A stretch of DNA of 64,000 nt from JAPOUP01 sp965203255 (GTDB taxonomy: Bacteria > Pseudomonadota > Alphaproteobacteria > Rhodobacterales > Rhodobacteraceae): the NCBI GenBank assembly GCA_965203255.1, contig OZ241882.1, forward strand, positions 3,906,001 through 3,970,000, in the 5' to 3' direction. The first letter of the stretch is position 1. Every line of letters starts with the position of its first letter. The translations under genes were made by a program, and so were the position numbers. The notes below the pieces were generated by a model. That model was not told where the DNA came from and did no database searches. It saw only the letters and a program-made list of their open reading frames with translations. Of the stretch, positions 46,043 through 54,540 are shown piece by piece.

Positions 46043-46894
46043 ATGATGCAGGTTCTGATCCAGGGCCTTCTGCTCAGCGGCCTGTACGCCCTTATAGCCA
46101 TGGGCTTCACCCTGATTTTCAGCGTTGGGCGTGTGTTGGATCTTGCCTACGGTGCCTATTTGTTGATTGGTGGCTATACGTATTTCCATTTCTCCCAGAC
46201 GCTTGGCCTTCCGGTGGCCGCAGGCCTGACCCTCGCAGCAATTGTCGGCTGCGCGATGGGTCTGGCCAAGTTCCGGTTGATCGTCAAGCCTCTGAAGGGC
46301 GAACACGTTGCTGTGGAAATCTCTACCCTAATCCTTGCGGTGGTACTGCAGGCAGGTGTTGTGCTGGTCTTCGGGGACAGCTCGAAGATCCTTTTGCCTA
46401 TCGTTCCTGGGGTAGAGCGATTCGCGGGCGCCGCCGTGCCCTATTCGAACCTGTTGGCGACTGTCGCCAGTTGGATCATTCTTGTTGGCCTGTACTGTTT
46501 CGTTCGTTTCACGCATACTGGCCGCGCCATGCAGGCGGTATCTATGGACGCCAAGGGAGCCGTGATTTCTGGAATCGATTCCGACCGAATAAACGCCATT
46601 ACCTGGATGATCTCAGGGGCGCTCGGCGCAGTCGGTGGAGTCTTCTTTGCCAGCTACACGCAGCTCTATCCCGGGATGTGGGTCGCACCGCTCATCATCT
46701 CTGTAGCTGTGGTTATCGTTGGCGGAATCGGTTCGATTATCGGCACGCTGGTTGTCGCACATATCGTAGGGTTCATGGAGATCGCGGTTTCGGCCCTGAT
46801 AGCGCCGGAGCTACGGGGCGTGTTCACGATGCTCCTGATCATTGGAGTTCTGGTTCTCCGACCCCGCGGTCTGTTTGGGCGGGAGGAGCTTTAG
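46043..46894 (+). CDS. livH: Branched-chain-amino-acid-type ABC permease LivH
   Basis: A 283-residue inner-membrane permease with about eight hydrophobic segments. LLLSGLYALIAMGFTLIFSV and VLDLAYGAYLLIGGYTYF are standard LivH openings, and the EAA-like cytoplasmic region is MDAKGAVISGIDSDRINAIT. Follows a 232-base leader after the binding protein; the livM start abuts its stop. Confidence 0.88.
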   Translation: MMQVLIQGLLLSGLYALIAMGFTLIFSVGRVLDLAYGAYLLIGGYTYFHFSQTLGLPVAAGLTLAAIVGCAMGLAKFRLIVKPLKGEHVAVEISTLILAVVLQAGVVLVFGDSSKILLPIVPGVERFAGAAVPYSNLLATVASWIILVGLYCFVRFTHTGRAMQAVSMDAKGAVISGIDSDRINAITWMISGALGAVGGVFFASYTQLYPGMWVAPLIISVAVVIVGGIGSIIGTLVVAHIVGFMEIAVSALIAPELRGVFTMLLIIGVLVLRPRGLFGREEL

Positions 46895-47836
46895 GTGTAC
46901 CTACGTTGGCATCATCTCGCACTTTGGGCTGCTTTGATAGTCGGGATGCTGTTGTTGCCACATCTGGTAAGCAAGGGCACTCTTCGAACGATTATCTTCG
47001 CAAATTACCTGGCGATATTCGCGATCTCATGGGATGTCCTGTCGGGCCGTACGGGATATGTGAGCTTTGGCCATCCGTTCCTGATCGGAATCGGGGCCTA
47101 TACGACTGCCATCCTGACCAAGCGGTTCGACATTCCGGTTGAGATTTCGATTCCATTGGCAGTGGTCGCCACAATGCTAGGTGGATTGATCGTACTGCTG
47201 CCGGCGTTGCGCATAAGGGGCAGCTACTTCGCTCTGGTGACGCTGGCGTTCATGGAACTGATGTACCAGCTTGTCCAGGTCATCAGACCGGACCTGACCG
47301 GCGGAACGCGTGGCATGTCCGGCCTGCCGACGCTGACACGTGGCGCGGTTAACGGATTCTACCTATCCACCGTGCTGATGCTCGCCATCGCAGTCTCAAT
47401 GTGGCTATTGATGCGGACACGTCTCGGCACCGCGCTATCGGCTGTCGGGATGAATGAAGAGAGTGTGCGGGGCTCGGGTCTTTCGGTTACACGACTGAAG
47501 ACATTCGCATTCATCACCTCAGCTTTTATCGCTGGATTGGGTGGCGCGTTCTACATCCACTATCTCGGTTCAATCGCACCACGTGCGCTTTTTGACATCA
47601 ACTTTCTGTTCACAATCATTGTCGCGGCGCTGATCGGCGGCGCAGGCACGATCGTCGGACCGCTTGTCGGGGCATTCTTCCTGACCTTTCTGCTGGAGTT
47701 CCTGCGTCCTTACCTTCCGGGAGCGGAACGCTATTTTGTCTATGGAGGAATAGCGCTTCTGATGTACATGTACCGGCCGAAGGGCATCGTGGCGCTGATT
47801 GAGCAGGGTCTCGTCAGATTGAGGTGGCTGAAATGA
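46895..47836 (+). CDS. livM: Branched-chain-amino-acid-type ABC permease LivM
   Basis: A 313-residue permease with SWDVLSGRTGYVSFGHPFLI (the usual LivM N-terminal motif) and ALSAVGMNEESVRGSGLSVT (EAA loop). GTG start directly after the livH stop. Forms the membrane pore with LivH. Overlaps the livG start as ATGA. Confidence 0.88.
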   Translation: MYLRWHHLALWAALIVGMLLLPHLVSKGTLRTIIFANYLAIFAISWDVLSGRTGYVSFGHPFLIGIGAYTTAILTKRFDIPVEISIPLAVVATMLGGLIVLLPALRIRGSYFALVTLAFMELMYQLVQVIRPDLTGGTRGMSGLPTLTRGAVNGFYLSTVLMLAIAVSMWLLMRTRLGTALSAVGMNEESVRGSGLSVTRLKTFAFITSAFIAGLGGAFYIHYLGSIAPRALFDINFLFTIIVAALIGGAGTIVGPLVGAFFLTFLLEFLRPYLPGAERYFVYGGIALLMYMYRPKGIVALIEQGLVRLRWLK

Positions 47837-48564
47837 GCACTTCGCTGACGGTGACCGGGCTTGTTAAGAGATTTGGGGGACTTCTGGCCACAGACGACCT
47901 CAGTTTCAAGATCGAATCCGGCGAGTCGGTAGGCCTTATTGGACCGAATGGCGCAGGCAAAACCACTGTGTTCAGCCAGATCATGGGCGAGCTCCGCCAG
48001 ACCTCCGGCTCGATCAAGCTGGGTGGGGAAGAAATCTCGAGACTCACAACGTCGGCCAGGATCCGCCGTGGCGTAAGCCGTACCTACCAGGTGCCGCGGC
48101 CGTTCACTGAACTCACAGTGGGTGAGAACATTCGTGTAGGGCATATGCCCGACAGCATCTGGCAGATGATCTGGTACGGCGCAGACCGAGACCGCGAATC
48201 GGAACTGGCGCTCTCCGTCGGATTCACCGAGCAGGATCTCGATCGGACGCCAGCTGAACTATCGATGGGCAATCTACGAAAACTCGAGATGGCGCGCACG
48301 TTGGCCACCAGCCCGCAACTTATGCTGCTTGATGAGGTCTTCGCCGGGCTCACCGCTGCGGAAATCGCGGTAATCGGAGAGCTCATTCAAGACCTACGTG
48401 CCACAGGTATGACGTTTCTGATCGTAAGTCATGATCTCAAGGCTTTGGAGCCACTCATCGACCGCGTCATCGCGATCGATCGGGGGACCATGGTGGCAGA
48501 GGGATCGTTTCAGGAGGTCATCGACAATCCGCTGGTACGGGCGTCCTATCTGGGAGCGTCCTGA
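47833..48564 (+). CDS. livG: ABC transporter ATPase LivG
   Basis: About 243 residues with Walker A IGPNGAGKTTVF, signature LSMGNLRKLEMARTLA (variant of LSGGQ), Walker B LMLLDEVFAGL and the switch His in LIVSHDLKAL. The ATG at 47833 overlaps the livM stop as ATGA; a GTG nine bases upstream is less likely. Energises uptake together with LivF. Confidence 0.88.
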   Translation: MSTSLTVTGLVKRFGGLLATDDLSFKIESGESVGLIGPNGAGKTTVFSQIMGELRQTSGSIKLGGEEISRLTTSARIRRGVSRTYQVPRPFTELTVGENIRVGHMPDSIWQMIWYGADRDRESELALSVGFTEQDLDRTPAELSMGNLRKLEMARTLATSPQLMLLDEVFAGLTAAEIAVIGELIQDLRATGMTFLIVSHDLKALEPLIDRVIAIDRGTMVAEGSFQEVIDNPLVRASYLGAS

Positions 48565-49269
48565 ATGGCCTATCTGGAAATAGACCGACTCTCGGCATTC
48601 TACGGCCGGGCCCAGGCGCTCTTTGAGGTTTCGTTGAGCGCCGAACAGGGCGACATCATCGCGGTCATTGGCGCCAACGGAGCCGGAAAGTCGACACTCT
48701 TTGATAGCGTGATGGGTCTGACCAAGGCCCTCGGTGACATTTGGCTGGAGGGAGAGTCGCTCATCGGCAAGAGCCCCTCCGCCATCGTCCGTCGGGGCGT
48801 TGGCTACGCGCCAGAGCGCTTCAACCTCTTTCCCTATATGACTGTCAGGGACAATCTGCTTGTCGGTGCCTACACCGCACGGGAGGAATTGGCGAAGAAC
48901 CTTGAGATGGTCCATGCACTGTTTCCGCGACTTGAGGAAAGGGAGGCACAGGAGACCTCAACCCAGTCAGGTGGCGAACGCCAGATGGTGTCGCTTGGTC
49001 GGGCCCTGATGACGTCGCCGAAGCTGTTGCTGGTCGACGAGCCGACGATCGGCCTTGCGCCCCGGGTCTGCGCTGAAATTGCCGAGGTTCTCGAACGGTT
49101 GCGCGGCGAGTTTGGATTGACGATCCTGATTGCGGAGCAAAACGCCAACTTCGCTCTGTCACTGTCCGACCGGATTTACGTTCTGGAAAGTGGCCGCATC
49201 ACTGCGCAAGGCACCCACGGCGAACTCTCGGACGATGAGGCGCTGGCAGCTGCATATTTTGGGCACTGA
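48565..49269 (+). CDS. livF: ABC transporter ATPase LivF
   Basis: A 234-residue ATPase with Walker A IGANGAGKSTLFDSV, signature TQSGGERQMVSLGRALM, Walker B LLLVDEPTIGLAP and the LIAEQNANFAL switch region. Starts immediately after the livG stop. Last gene of the transporter operon. Confidence 0.88.
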   Translation: MAYLEIDRLSAFYGRAQALFEVSLSAEQGDIIAVIGANGAGKSTLFDSVMGLTKALGDIWLEGESLIGKSPSAIVRRGVGYAPERFNLFPYMTVRDNLLVGAYTAREELAKNLEMVHALFPRLEEREAQETSTQSGGERQMVSLGRALMTSPKLLLVDEPTIGLAPRVCAEIAEVLERLRGEFGLTILIAEQNANFALSLSDRIYVLESGRITAQGTHGELSDDEALAAAYFGH

Positions 49270-49845
49270 GCCTTGGACCGTGGACCCAACCGCCAGAGGA
49301 ATCCTCATTGGTGAAGCGACTTCCCATCAACGCGATCACCTTGGAAGGAATGAATGATGTCCATATCGAGCGACTTTCGGGATGCGGGTTGGGTCCGGAA
49401 CGATTTCGCCATGGGCCCGTCGTCAGCACGGCCTTCCGGTGGCGGCACCGATTCTCTATCGTCGAAGGCCAGAATCCGCGAAAGCCTGCTGGCACTGCCG
49501 ATGCCTTGCGGGAAGCCATCGAACTAGTCGTCGGCGATGACATCGTTCCGGTCAGTGGCGCGGGCATAACTTATACGCACTGCAGCGAGTGGCGTTTGCC
49601 ACGAAGCACCCCGCCTGTCCGAAGACGAACGGGTCCGTGGCGCTTTCACGTTCGGACAGTCGGCAACCGACATGGCCAGTTGGAAGGCTTCCCGAAGCGC
49701 TGCCGCGGAATCGCGACCAGATATCCTGACAGCTACCCGAAATGTTTCCAGCAAGTCGCTCCGCACATGCCTCGCCAATGCGGCCGACAGGACATGCATA
49801 CGATCTGTAAAATGAGCATTACACAAATCCCTGATTGATAACGAC
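49270..49845. other. Probably decayed sequence between livF and transposon
   Basis: About 575 bases. Stretches that look coding change frame repeatedly (for example CGEWR-like and LQRVAFATKHP-like segments on the plus strand), but no intact gene or identifiable family can be named. The left target duplication GATGACAAC of the transposon ends at 49854. Confidence 0.35.
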
Positions 49846-49854
49846 GATGACAAC

Positions 49855-50061
49855 GGGTGTAGCCCAGATTATTGGGAATCTATGCTTTCGGTCGGTTTTC
49901 ACGGGCGAAAATCGACCGAAAGGAGTTCCTGTTGTCACGTCGGGCATATTTTTTCCGAGCCTCTTGCAGAACTTCCCGATCAAGCGGTTTTTTTCGGAAA
50001 CGGGCGCTTTTTTCTGATGGATGGCCTGAATATGGAGCCGTCCCTCTGGTATGGAGCAGGT
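49855..50061 (+). repeat. Left long inverted repeat with solo IS end
   Basis: Imperfect inverted copy of 55940-56143. The outer 90 bases share GGGTGTAGCCCAGA and CACGTCGGGCATA with the right side. The inner part begins GAGCCTCTTGCAGAACTTCC at about 49955 and is homologous to the right end of the IS at 54541-56045, up to TATGGAGCAGGT, without a transposase gene. It is likely the remnant of a second IS copy. Confidence 0.8.
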
Positions 50062-50587
50062 GCGAAAGCCACGTGACGCTGCGCCCGTCGGTGCAGGAGG
50101 CCGGGCCGCAGGCCAGGCTGTAGCTGAAATCGCCCCAGCCACCCCTGCTGGCATTGGTCCAGCCGGCGCCGCGTTCATGGGCCTCGAACCCGACGATGGC
50201 GACATCCATGCCTGGCTGGGCGCCGGGCCTGTAGGTCAGTTCCGTGTCCGCCCGCAGCCCCGACCGCAACCGCACCGTTGGCTTGACGGCGAAGGCAATG
50301 CGCGCGGCGCAGTCCAAGTCGGCGACGATGTCGAAGATGTGGACGGACGGGCGGTCCGGATCCGGCCCGTAGGCGAAGCGCACCTGCTCGCGCAGGTCGG
50401 TGACGTTGCGCATCGAACCGAGCAGCTGCAGGTGGCTCTCGGCCTGGAACCGCCGGCCGGGGCCGTCGCCCAGCACCGCGTGGGCGGTGCAGTGGGCCGT
50501 GGACGCGGCGGCCACGTCGCGCTCCGCGCGGGAGGCGCGCGGCAGGAGGGTGCCGGCGGAGAGGCGGGTCATGGCGGACTCCGTCAT
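49880..50587 (-). CDS. TnsA-like endonuclease domain protein, 3' end altered
   Basis: From the ATG at 50587 the product has GPGRRFQAESHLQLLGSMRN, then VHIFDIVADLD and IAFAVKPTVRLRSG. The spaced Glu, Asp and V-K-P fit the restriction-endonuclease fold of TnsA (E...D...xK), the subunit that cuts the 5' ends of Tn7-like transposons. The last 60 or so residues run into the left inverted repeat, so the original C-terminus has probably been replaced. No TnsB-like transposase is seen in the window. Identification is by motif spacing only. Confidence 0.45.
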   Translation of the reverse strand: MTESAMTRLSAGTLLPRASRAERDVAAASTAHCTAHAVLGDGPGRRFQAESHLQLLGSMRNVTDLREQVRFAYGPDPDRPSVHIFDIVADLDCAARIAFAVKPTVRLRSGLRADTELTYRPGAQPGMDVAIVGFEAHERGAGWTNASRGGWGDFSYSLACGPASCTDGRSVTWLSHLLHTRGTAPYSGHPSEKSARFRKKPLDREVLQEARKKYARRDNRNSFRSIFARENRPKA

Positions 50588-51262
50588 CGGGGACCGGCCG
50601 CGCATGGACCGGTCGTGGAGGTATTCACTGAAGCGGAAAGAACGTATCTGGAAAACGCGGAATTCAAGATGTTCGATATCGCCAGGATGGACGGACATTT
50701 TCCTGAATTGTATGGTTCTGGACTGGGATTGCTGGCGTCATGAATGTGAAAAAAGGTCACGCCAGTTCTGGAACATCCCCATTATCATCCCCGGACGCTG
50801 GTCTGTCCAGCATGGCACTGGAAATCCGCGGGGATGTCGGCCATGCGCCTTTCCGGGCACTTTGATGGATCCTGAAACCATCGGGATCCACCCTGCTGAA
50901 ATCAGGGGCGCAGGTACATCCGTTCCGAGCGATCATCAGGCCGAATCCGAAACAGGCAATTCCATGGCATGACAGGCCCGGCCTTCATACTACAGTCCAC
51001 TTCCTGCTCCAAATATCTGTCAAAACACATACAGACTGAAAATGAATATGATGACCAGCAGCCTCCAGATCCGCCAGAGGTGAGGTGACGTTGCCGCCTT
51101 CGGAACCCCTGGACGGTCCCGTCCGCTCCCTGCTGGACATGCCGGAGGCCCGACGCGCCCGTGCCAGGACTTCCGTGCAGGCCGGTCCACCTGTGCCGTG
51201 AGTTCGCACTGGCCCCATCTGCTGGAGACCGCATTCGCGGATTGATGGAATGGCCACCTGAC
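50588..51262. other. Gene-free stretch inside transposon
   Basis: About 675 bases between the divergent TnsA-like and secreted-protein genes. No recognised gene; promoters for both would lie here. Confidence 0.4.
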
Positions 51263-52207
51263 ATGTGTTGGTTTCACTGTCTCGCACTGGCCCTGACTCT
51301 GGGATCCACCCCAGCCCAAGCCGACCTCAATCGCCTTGAGACAGTGGCCGTGCGGCTGTCCGGCCATGTGCCCGACCATGGCTATATCAGGACGACATTC
51401 CACGCGCCTCTGGGCCAGATATGGATCCCGCGGCCGGAAAAGGCGCAGGAAGCCAACCGTTTCCCCGAAGCGCTTCTGTCCCTGCGGGTGGAAAGGACCG
51501 GCGACGGCCTGCGGGTCACGGCCATTGGCATGGGCGGGAGGTATCCCAACGGTCTGGCATTGCCGTCCGTCCATGGCGAACGCCTGGTCCGGCGGCGGCT
51601 GCTGGACTGCCGCGCGGCCTCGATGGACAGGCATGGCCTGGCCCGGTTCCATGACCGGCTGCTGGACCAGCCCCTGGCCCGTGACCTCGTCCTTCACAGG
51701 GGCCATCGCCCTTCCATCACGATTCCGTCAGGTTCGCGCCTGCGCGTTTTCAGCAGCATCGGCCTGCGCCACGGATATACCGACACACCCGATGATGGAC
51801 GGAGCGCAGTGGTCTGGACAGGCCATGGCAACTGGATCCGGTTCTTTCAGGCCAGCAGCGGGTTCTTTCCAGGCGATGGCGGCTGGACGGACCTGCCCTG
51901 GACCGAGGTCGACCGCCATCTGGCCAGACCCACGCCAGCGGGGGGATGGCCCAGTGCTGCGGGAGCGTCCGTCAATCCCGGCTTGATGGTCCAGCCGCAA
52001 AAGGTTTCAGAACCTGGAATCCGTACCGTCGCCGCCCCCGTCGTTCCGTCTGGCCGGTTCCGTATCCGGCTGGCGACCCTGATCGATGAGAAAGCTCCTG
52101 AACGAGGGAATCGGCGAATGGACACAGCCGTCCGTGTTTCTGTACAACGCGCCCTGATGGATGAGTTCGTTGAGAAATGCTGTGGCATTCACATTCTCTG
52201 GCAATAA
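51263..52207 (+). CDS. Putative secreted protein, transposon cargo
   Basis: A frame of about 314 residues starting MCWFHCLALALTLGSTPAQA, a plausible signal peptide with an Ala-x-Ala cleavage site; an ATG at 51245 is an alternative. The mature part is rich in Arg, Gly and aromatic residues (RLSGHVPDHGYIRTTFHAPL; WTGHGNWIRFFQASSGFFPG) and resembles no family I know. Its last 200 bases overlap the end of the AAA ATPase gene on the other strand, so the true C-terminus may be shorter. Confidence 0.4.
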   Translation: MCWFHCLALALTLGSTPAQADLNRLETVAVRLSGHVPDHGYIRTTFHAPLGQIWIPRPEKAQEANRFPEALLSLRVERTGDGLRVTAIGMGGRYPNGLALPSVHGERLVRRRLLDCRAASMDRHGLARFHDRLLDQPLARDLVLHRGHRPSITIPSGSRLRVFSSIGLRHGYTDTPDDGRSAVVWTGHGNWIRFFQASSGFFPGDGGWTDLPWTEVDRHLARPTPAGGWPSAAGASVNPGLMVQPQKVSEPGIRTVAAPVVPSGRFRIRLATLIDEKAPERGNRRMDTAVRVSVQRALMDEFVEKCCGIHILWQ

Positions 52208-53248
52208 CCGCTCGGAGGAATCCCTGATGAGATCATTCACCAGATCGCGCAATTCCCTGAATTTCATGCCATCGCGCAGTCCTGACATCACCTTGGCAAC
52301 AAGGATATCCGCATCCTGCATCATGCCCCTGGACTGGTCCTGATAGTATTTCTGGCGCAAGGTCCAGGCTTTCGACGCCATGGCCGGCCAATCCATGCGA
52401 TGCATGTCGCCGTCAACGCGCAGGGCCTCTTCCGCCAGGGAGACACCAGCGTAGCGCAGGTGCCTTGGCCAGCCATCGCAGATATCGGCCAGGGCCTGCA
52501 GCTGCGGATTGTGCCGGGATGTGTCGAGACCGAAATACAGGGCCAGCCGTCGCATGAAATCCCGCGCCTGGAATTCCGTGAGTGGTCTGGCCTCGTGCAC
52601 CGTCCGTCCCCGGGTCAGATGCATCTCATCGGCCCTGGCATCAGTGTCGGACAGGCCGGCGAGAACCAGGCCTATGGCAAGGCCGGACGTACCGTCATGG
52701 ATGGACTGCAGGAACCGGGCCTCCGGCGCCGTCTGCCCTCTGGTCAGACGCTGCGCCTCGTCGACGGCGACGACGATCGGTCCAGCCTGCTCTCTCTTCG
52801 GCTCGACATTGGCCACCATACGCAGTGTTTTCGGTACCTCGGCATCGGCGAACTCCACCGACAGCCCGCCAGATCCAATCCCGAATCCACTCAGCCGCTT
52901 GAGCCGTTCGGTCAATGTCCGCCGCCATTTCGCTTCATCCATGGCCCAGGCGTCAAGCACCGCGCCGACACCGACGGCGGGCTCGTCCATGATATCCGTC
53001 GAGGACAGGGCCACCACCCGCGGCATCCCCTCTTTTTCCGTCCAGCGTTTCTGCATCCAATGCAGCAGCGAGGACTTGCCGGCCCCGGGAGCGCCCTGCA
53101 CGACGCGGGTCATCTTCGGCTGGCCGGCGCTTTCCCTGGCCGCAAGCAGGATATCATCGAGAATACCGTCATGACCAACGAATACCGGCGGCGGGGCGCC
53201 CTCGCCCTGGCGCAGGTATTCCTGGATACGGGCGCGGTCAATGGGCAT
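52007..53248 (-). CDS. AAA/Orc1-Cdc6-like ATP-binding protein (paralogue 2, transposon-borne)
   Basis: A 413-residue homologue of the protein at 1217-2461. Walker A QGAPGAGKSSLL near residue 55, Walker B PIVVAVDEAQRL near residue 160, conserved DICDGWPRHLRYAGVSLAEE and C-terminal HSPIPSFRSFLID. The VDEAQR pattern and its neighbourhood (TnsA-like gene 1.4 kb away) suggest a TnsC/TniB-like role in transposition or target choice, but this is inference. Roughly half the residues match paralogue 1 by eye. Confidence 0.72.
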   Translation of the reverse strand: MPIDRARIQEYLRQGEGAPPPVFVGHDGILDDILLAARESAGQPKMTRVVQGAPGAGKSSLLHWMQKRWTEKEGMPRVVALSSTDIMDEPAVGVGAVLDAWAMDEAKWRRTLTERLKRLSGFGIGSGGLSVEFADAEVPKTLRMVANVEPKREQAGPIVVAVDEAQRLTRGQTAPEARFLQSIHDGTSGLAIGLVLAGLSDTDARADEMHLTRGRTVHEARPLTEFQARDFMRRLALYFGLDTSRHNPQLQALADICDGWPRHLRYAGVSLAEEALRVDGDMHRMDWPAMASKAWTLRQKYYQDQSRGMMQDADILVAKVMSGLRDGMKFRELRDLVNDLIRDSSERLLPENVNATAFLNELIHQGALYRNTDGCVHSPIPSFRSFLIDQGRQPDTEPARRNDGGGDGTDSRF

Positions 53249-53281
53249 GGCCTGCCTCCTCCATTACGGATACTATCCTGT

Positions 53282-54309
53282 TCAAGGTGAACAGCAAGCC
53301 GAACATTGCCGTTCATTCAACTTGTGATTGCTCCTCGCCCTGAATGATGGGGTTTTACAGCATGTGCGGTCGGGCCTGACCTGGCCGGCCCTGATCCCAC
53401 CTCCCGGACGATACGGATGGCGTTCCGTCATCAGCGTCAGGGCGACGAGCGCTTCGCCGTCGATCGAGGTCTGGAGGGACTCCGCTGACGACCGCCACGA
53501 ACCTCCAGATGACAGGAAGCTGGACGGGAACCGCCCGGAACTGACATGGCCCGCGATCCCGTAGGCATGCAGGGTCTCGTGGAGGATGAGCTGGCGCAGA
53601 CCACTGCGTGTGTTCCGGTTGACGAGAACGCCTCCGGCCTTCCATGAAAAACCTCCGCCGCCGCTCCATTCCCAGCGCGGGCCACCGAACCCCACAGCGT
53701 CAGGATGCCTCTCGACCAGAGCACCCGTTCCTTCATGCGTCTGAACATCTTACCGTCCGTGCCCGTGCTCCCCAGCGCATCGTCGATGATGGCGTTGCGG
53801 CGCTCGACGTAGGTGCTCGCCCGTCGCCTGATGCGGATGTGGTCCAACGATGTGACCAGCGGACGGCTTTCGGCGTAATCCACCAGCCGGGCGAAGAGGT
53901 CGTCCCCCTCCGGCAGCTGCGCGGGGTCGTCATCGTCATCCAGACCGTCCAGCAGTCCGGCAGGATCCCCGTCGTCCTCCGGCAGGTCGCCGGGTCCGTC
54001 GCTGTCCATCGACGGGCCGCCCCGGCGCCTCCGCTTCCCGATGGCGGAGTGCAGCTGACGGACAGCCGGATGGTGGCTGTCCCTGAGCATCCAGTCACGA
54101 AACGTCTCCAGGGCCAGCCTGCCGTCGGTCCGCAGCCGCTCCAGAAGGCTGGCCCGAGCGGAGGCGCGCAGTCTCTCCAGGAAGGCCAGAAGCCGTCTCT
54201 CCACATCGTCTTCACTGACCGCCGTCGGAAGGTCGACCACGGCCAGTGCGCCGACGGCCCCGGGCACGGGAAATGTCCCCGCCTCCGTCTGATATGTGGT
54301 GTCGGTCAT
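53282..54309 (-). pseudogene. Frameshifted HExxH protein (putative zinc metallopeptidase)
   Basis: The first frame (from 54309) encodes MTDTTYQTEAGTFPVPGAVG, an acidic Asp/Gly-rich middle and RRASTYVERRNAIIDDALG. Meaning continues in the next frame from about 53745: EGTGALVERHPDAVGFGGPR, then RQLILHETLHAYGIAGH, which holds an HExxH zinc-protease motif. The first frame turns into Ser/Arg-rich nonsense after about 53700. A single indel near 53735-53750 explains this. The family is not recognised beyond the motif. Upstream of the AAA ATPase gene on the same strand, probably once co-transcribed. Confidence 0.55.
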
Positions 54310-54540
54310 GGTCGGTCTCCTTCATCCGCTTCCGTCGCCAGCCGGTCCGACCGGTTCGGATCGGGGGCCGGACGAGCGGACGCGGGAGGGACCGTCAAGG
54401 ATGGAGCTGTCAAGGGATTGGCCCGGACCGGCCGTTTTTCCGGATTCAGGCCGGAAAAAGTGACATATCATTTGATTTCAATGACTTGACGTCAGGTGGT
54501 GGAAATACACCCGTCAGGTGGAAAAAATATGGTCGTACTG

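Noticed and set aside
50051..50743. 230-codon plus-strand frame in transposon
   Set aside because: Gly/Ala/Arg-rich shadow of the minus-strand TnsA-like gene, which carries the recognisable motifs.
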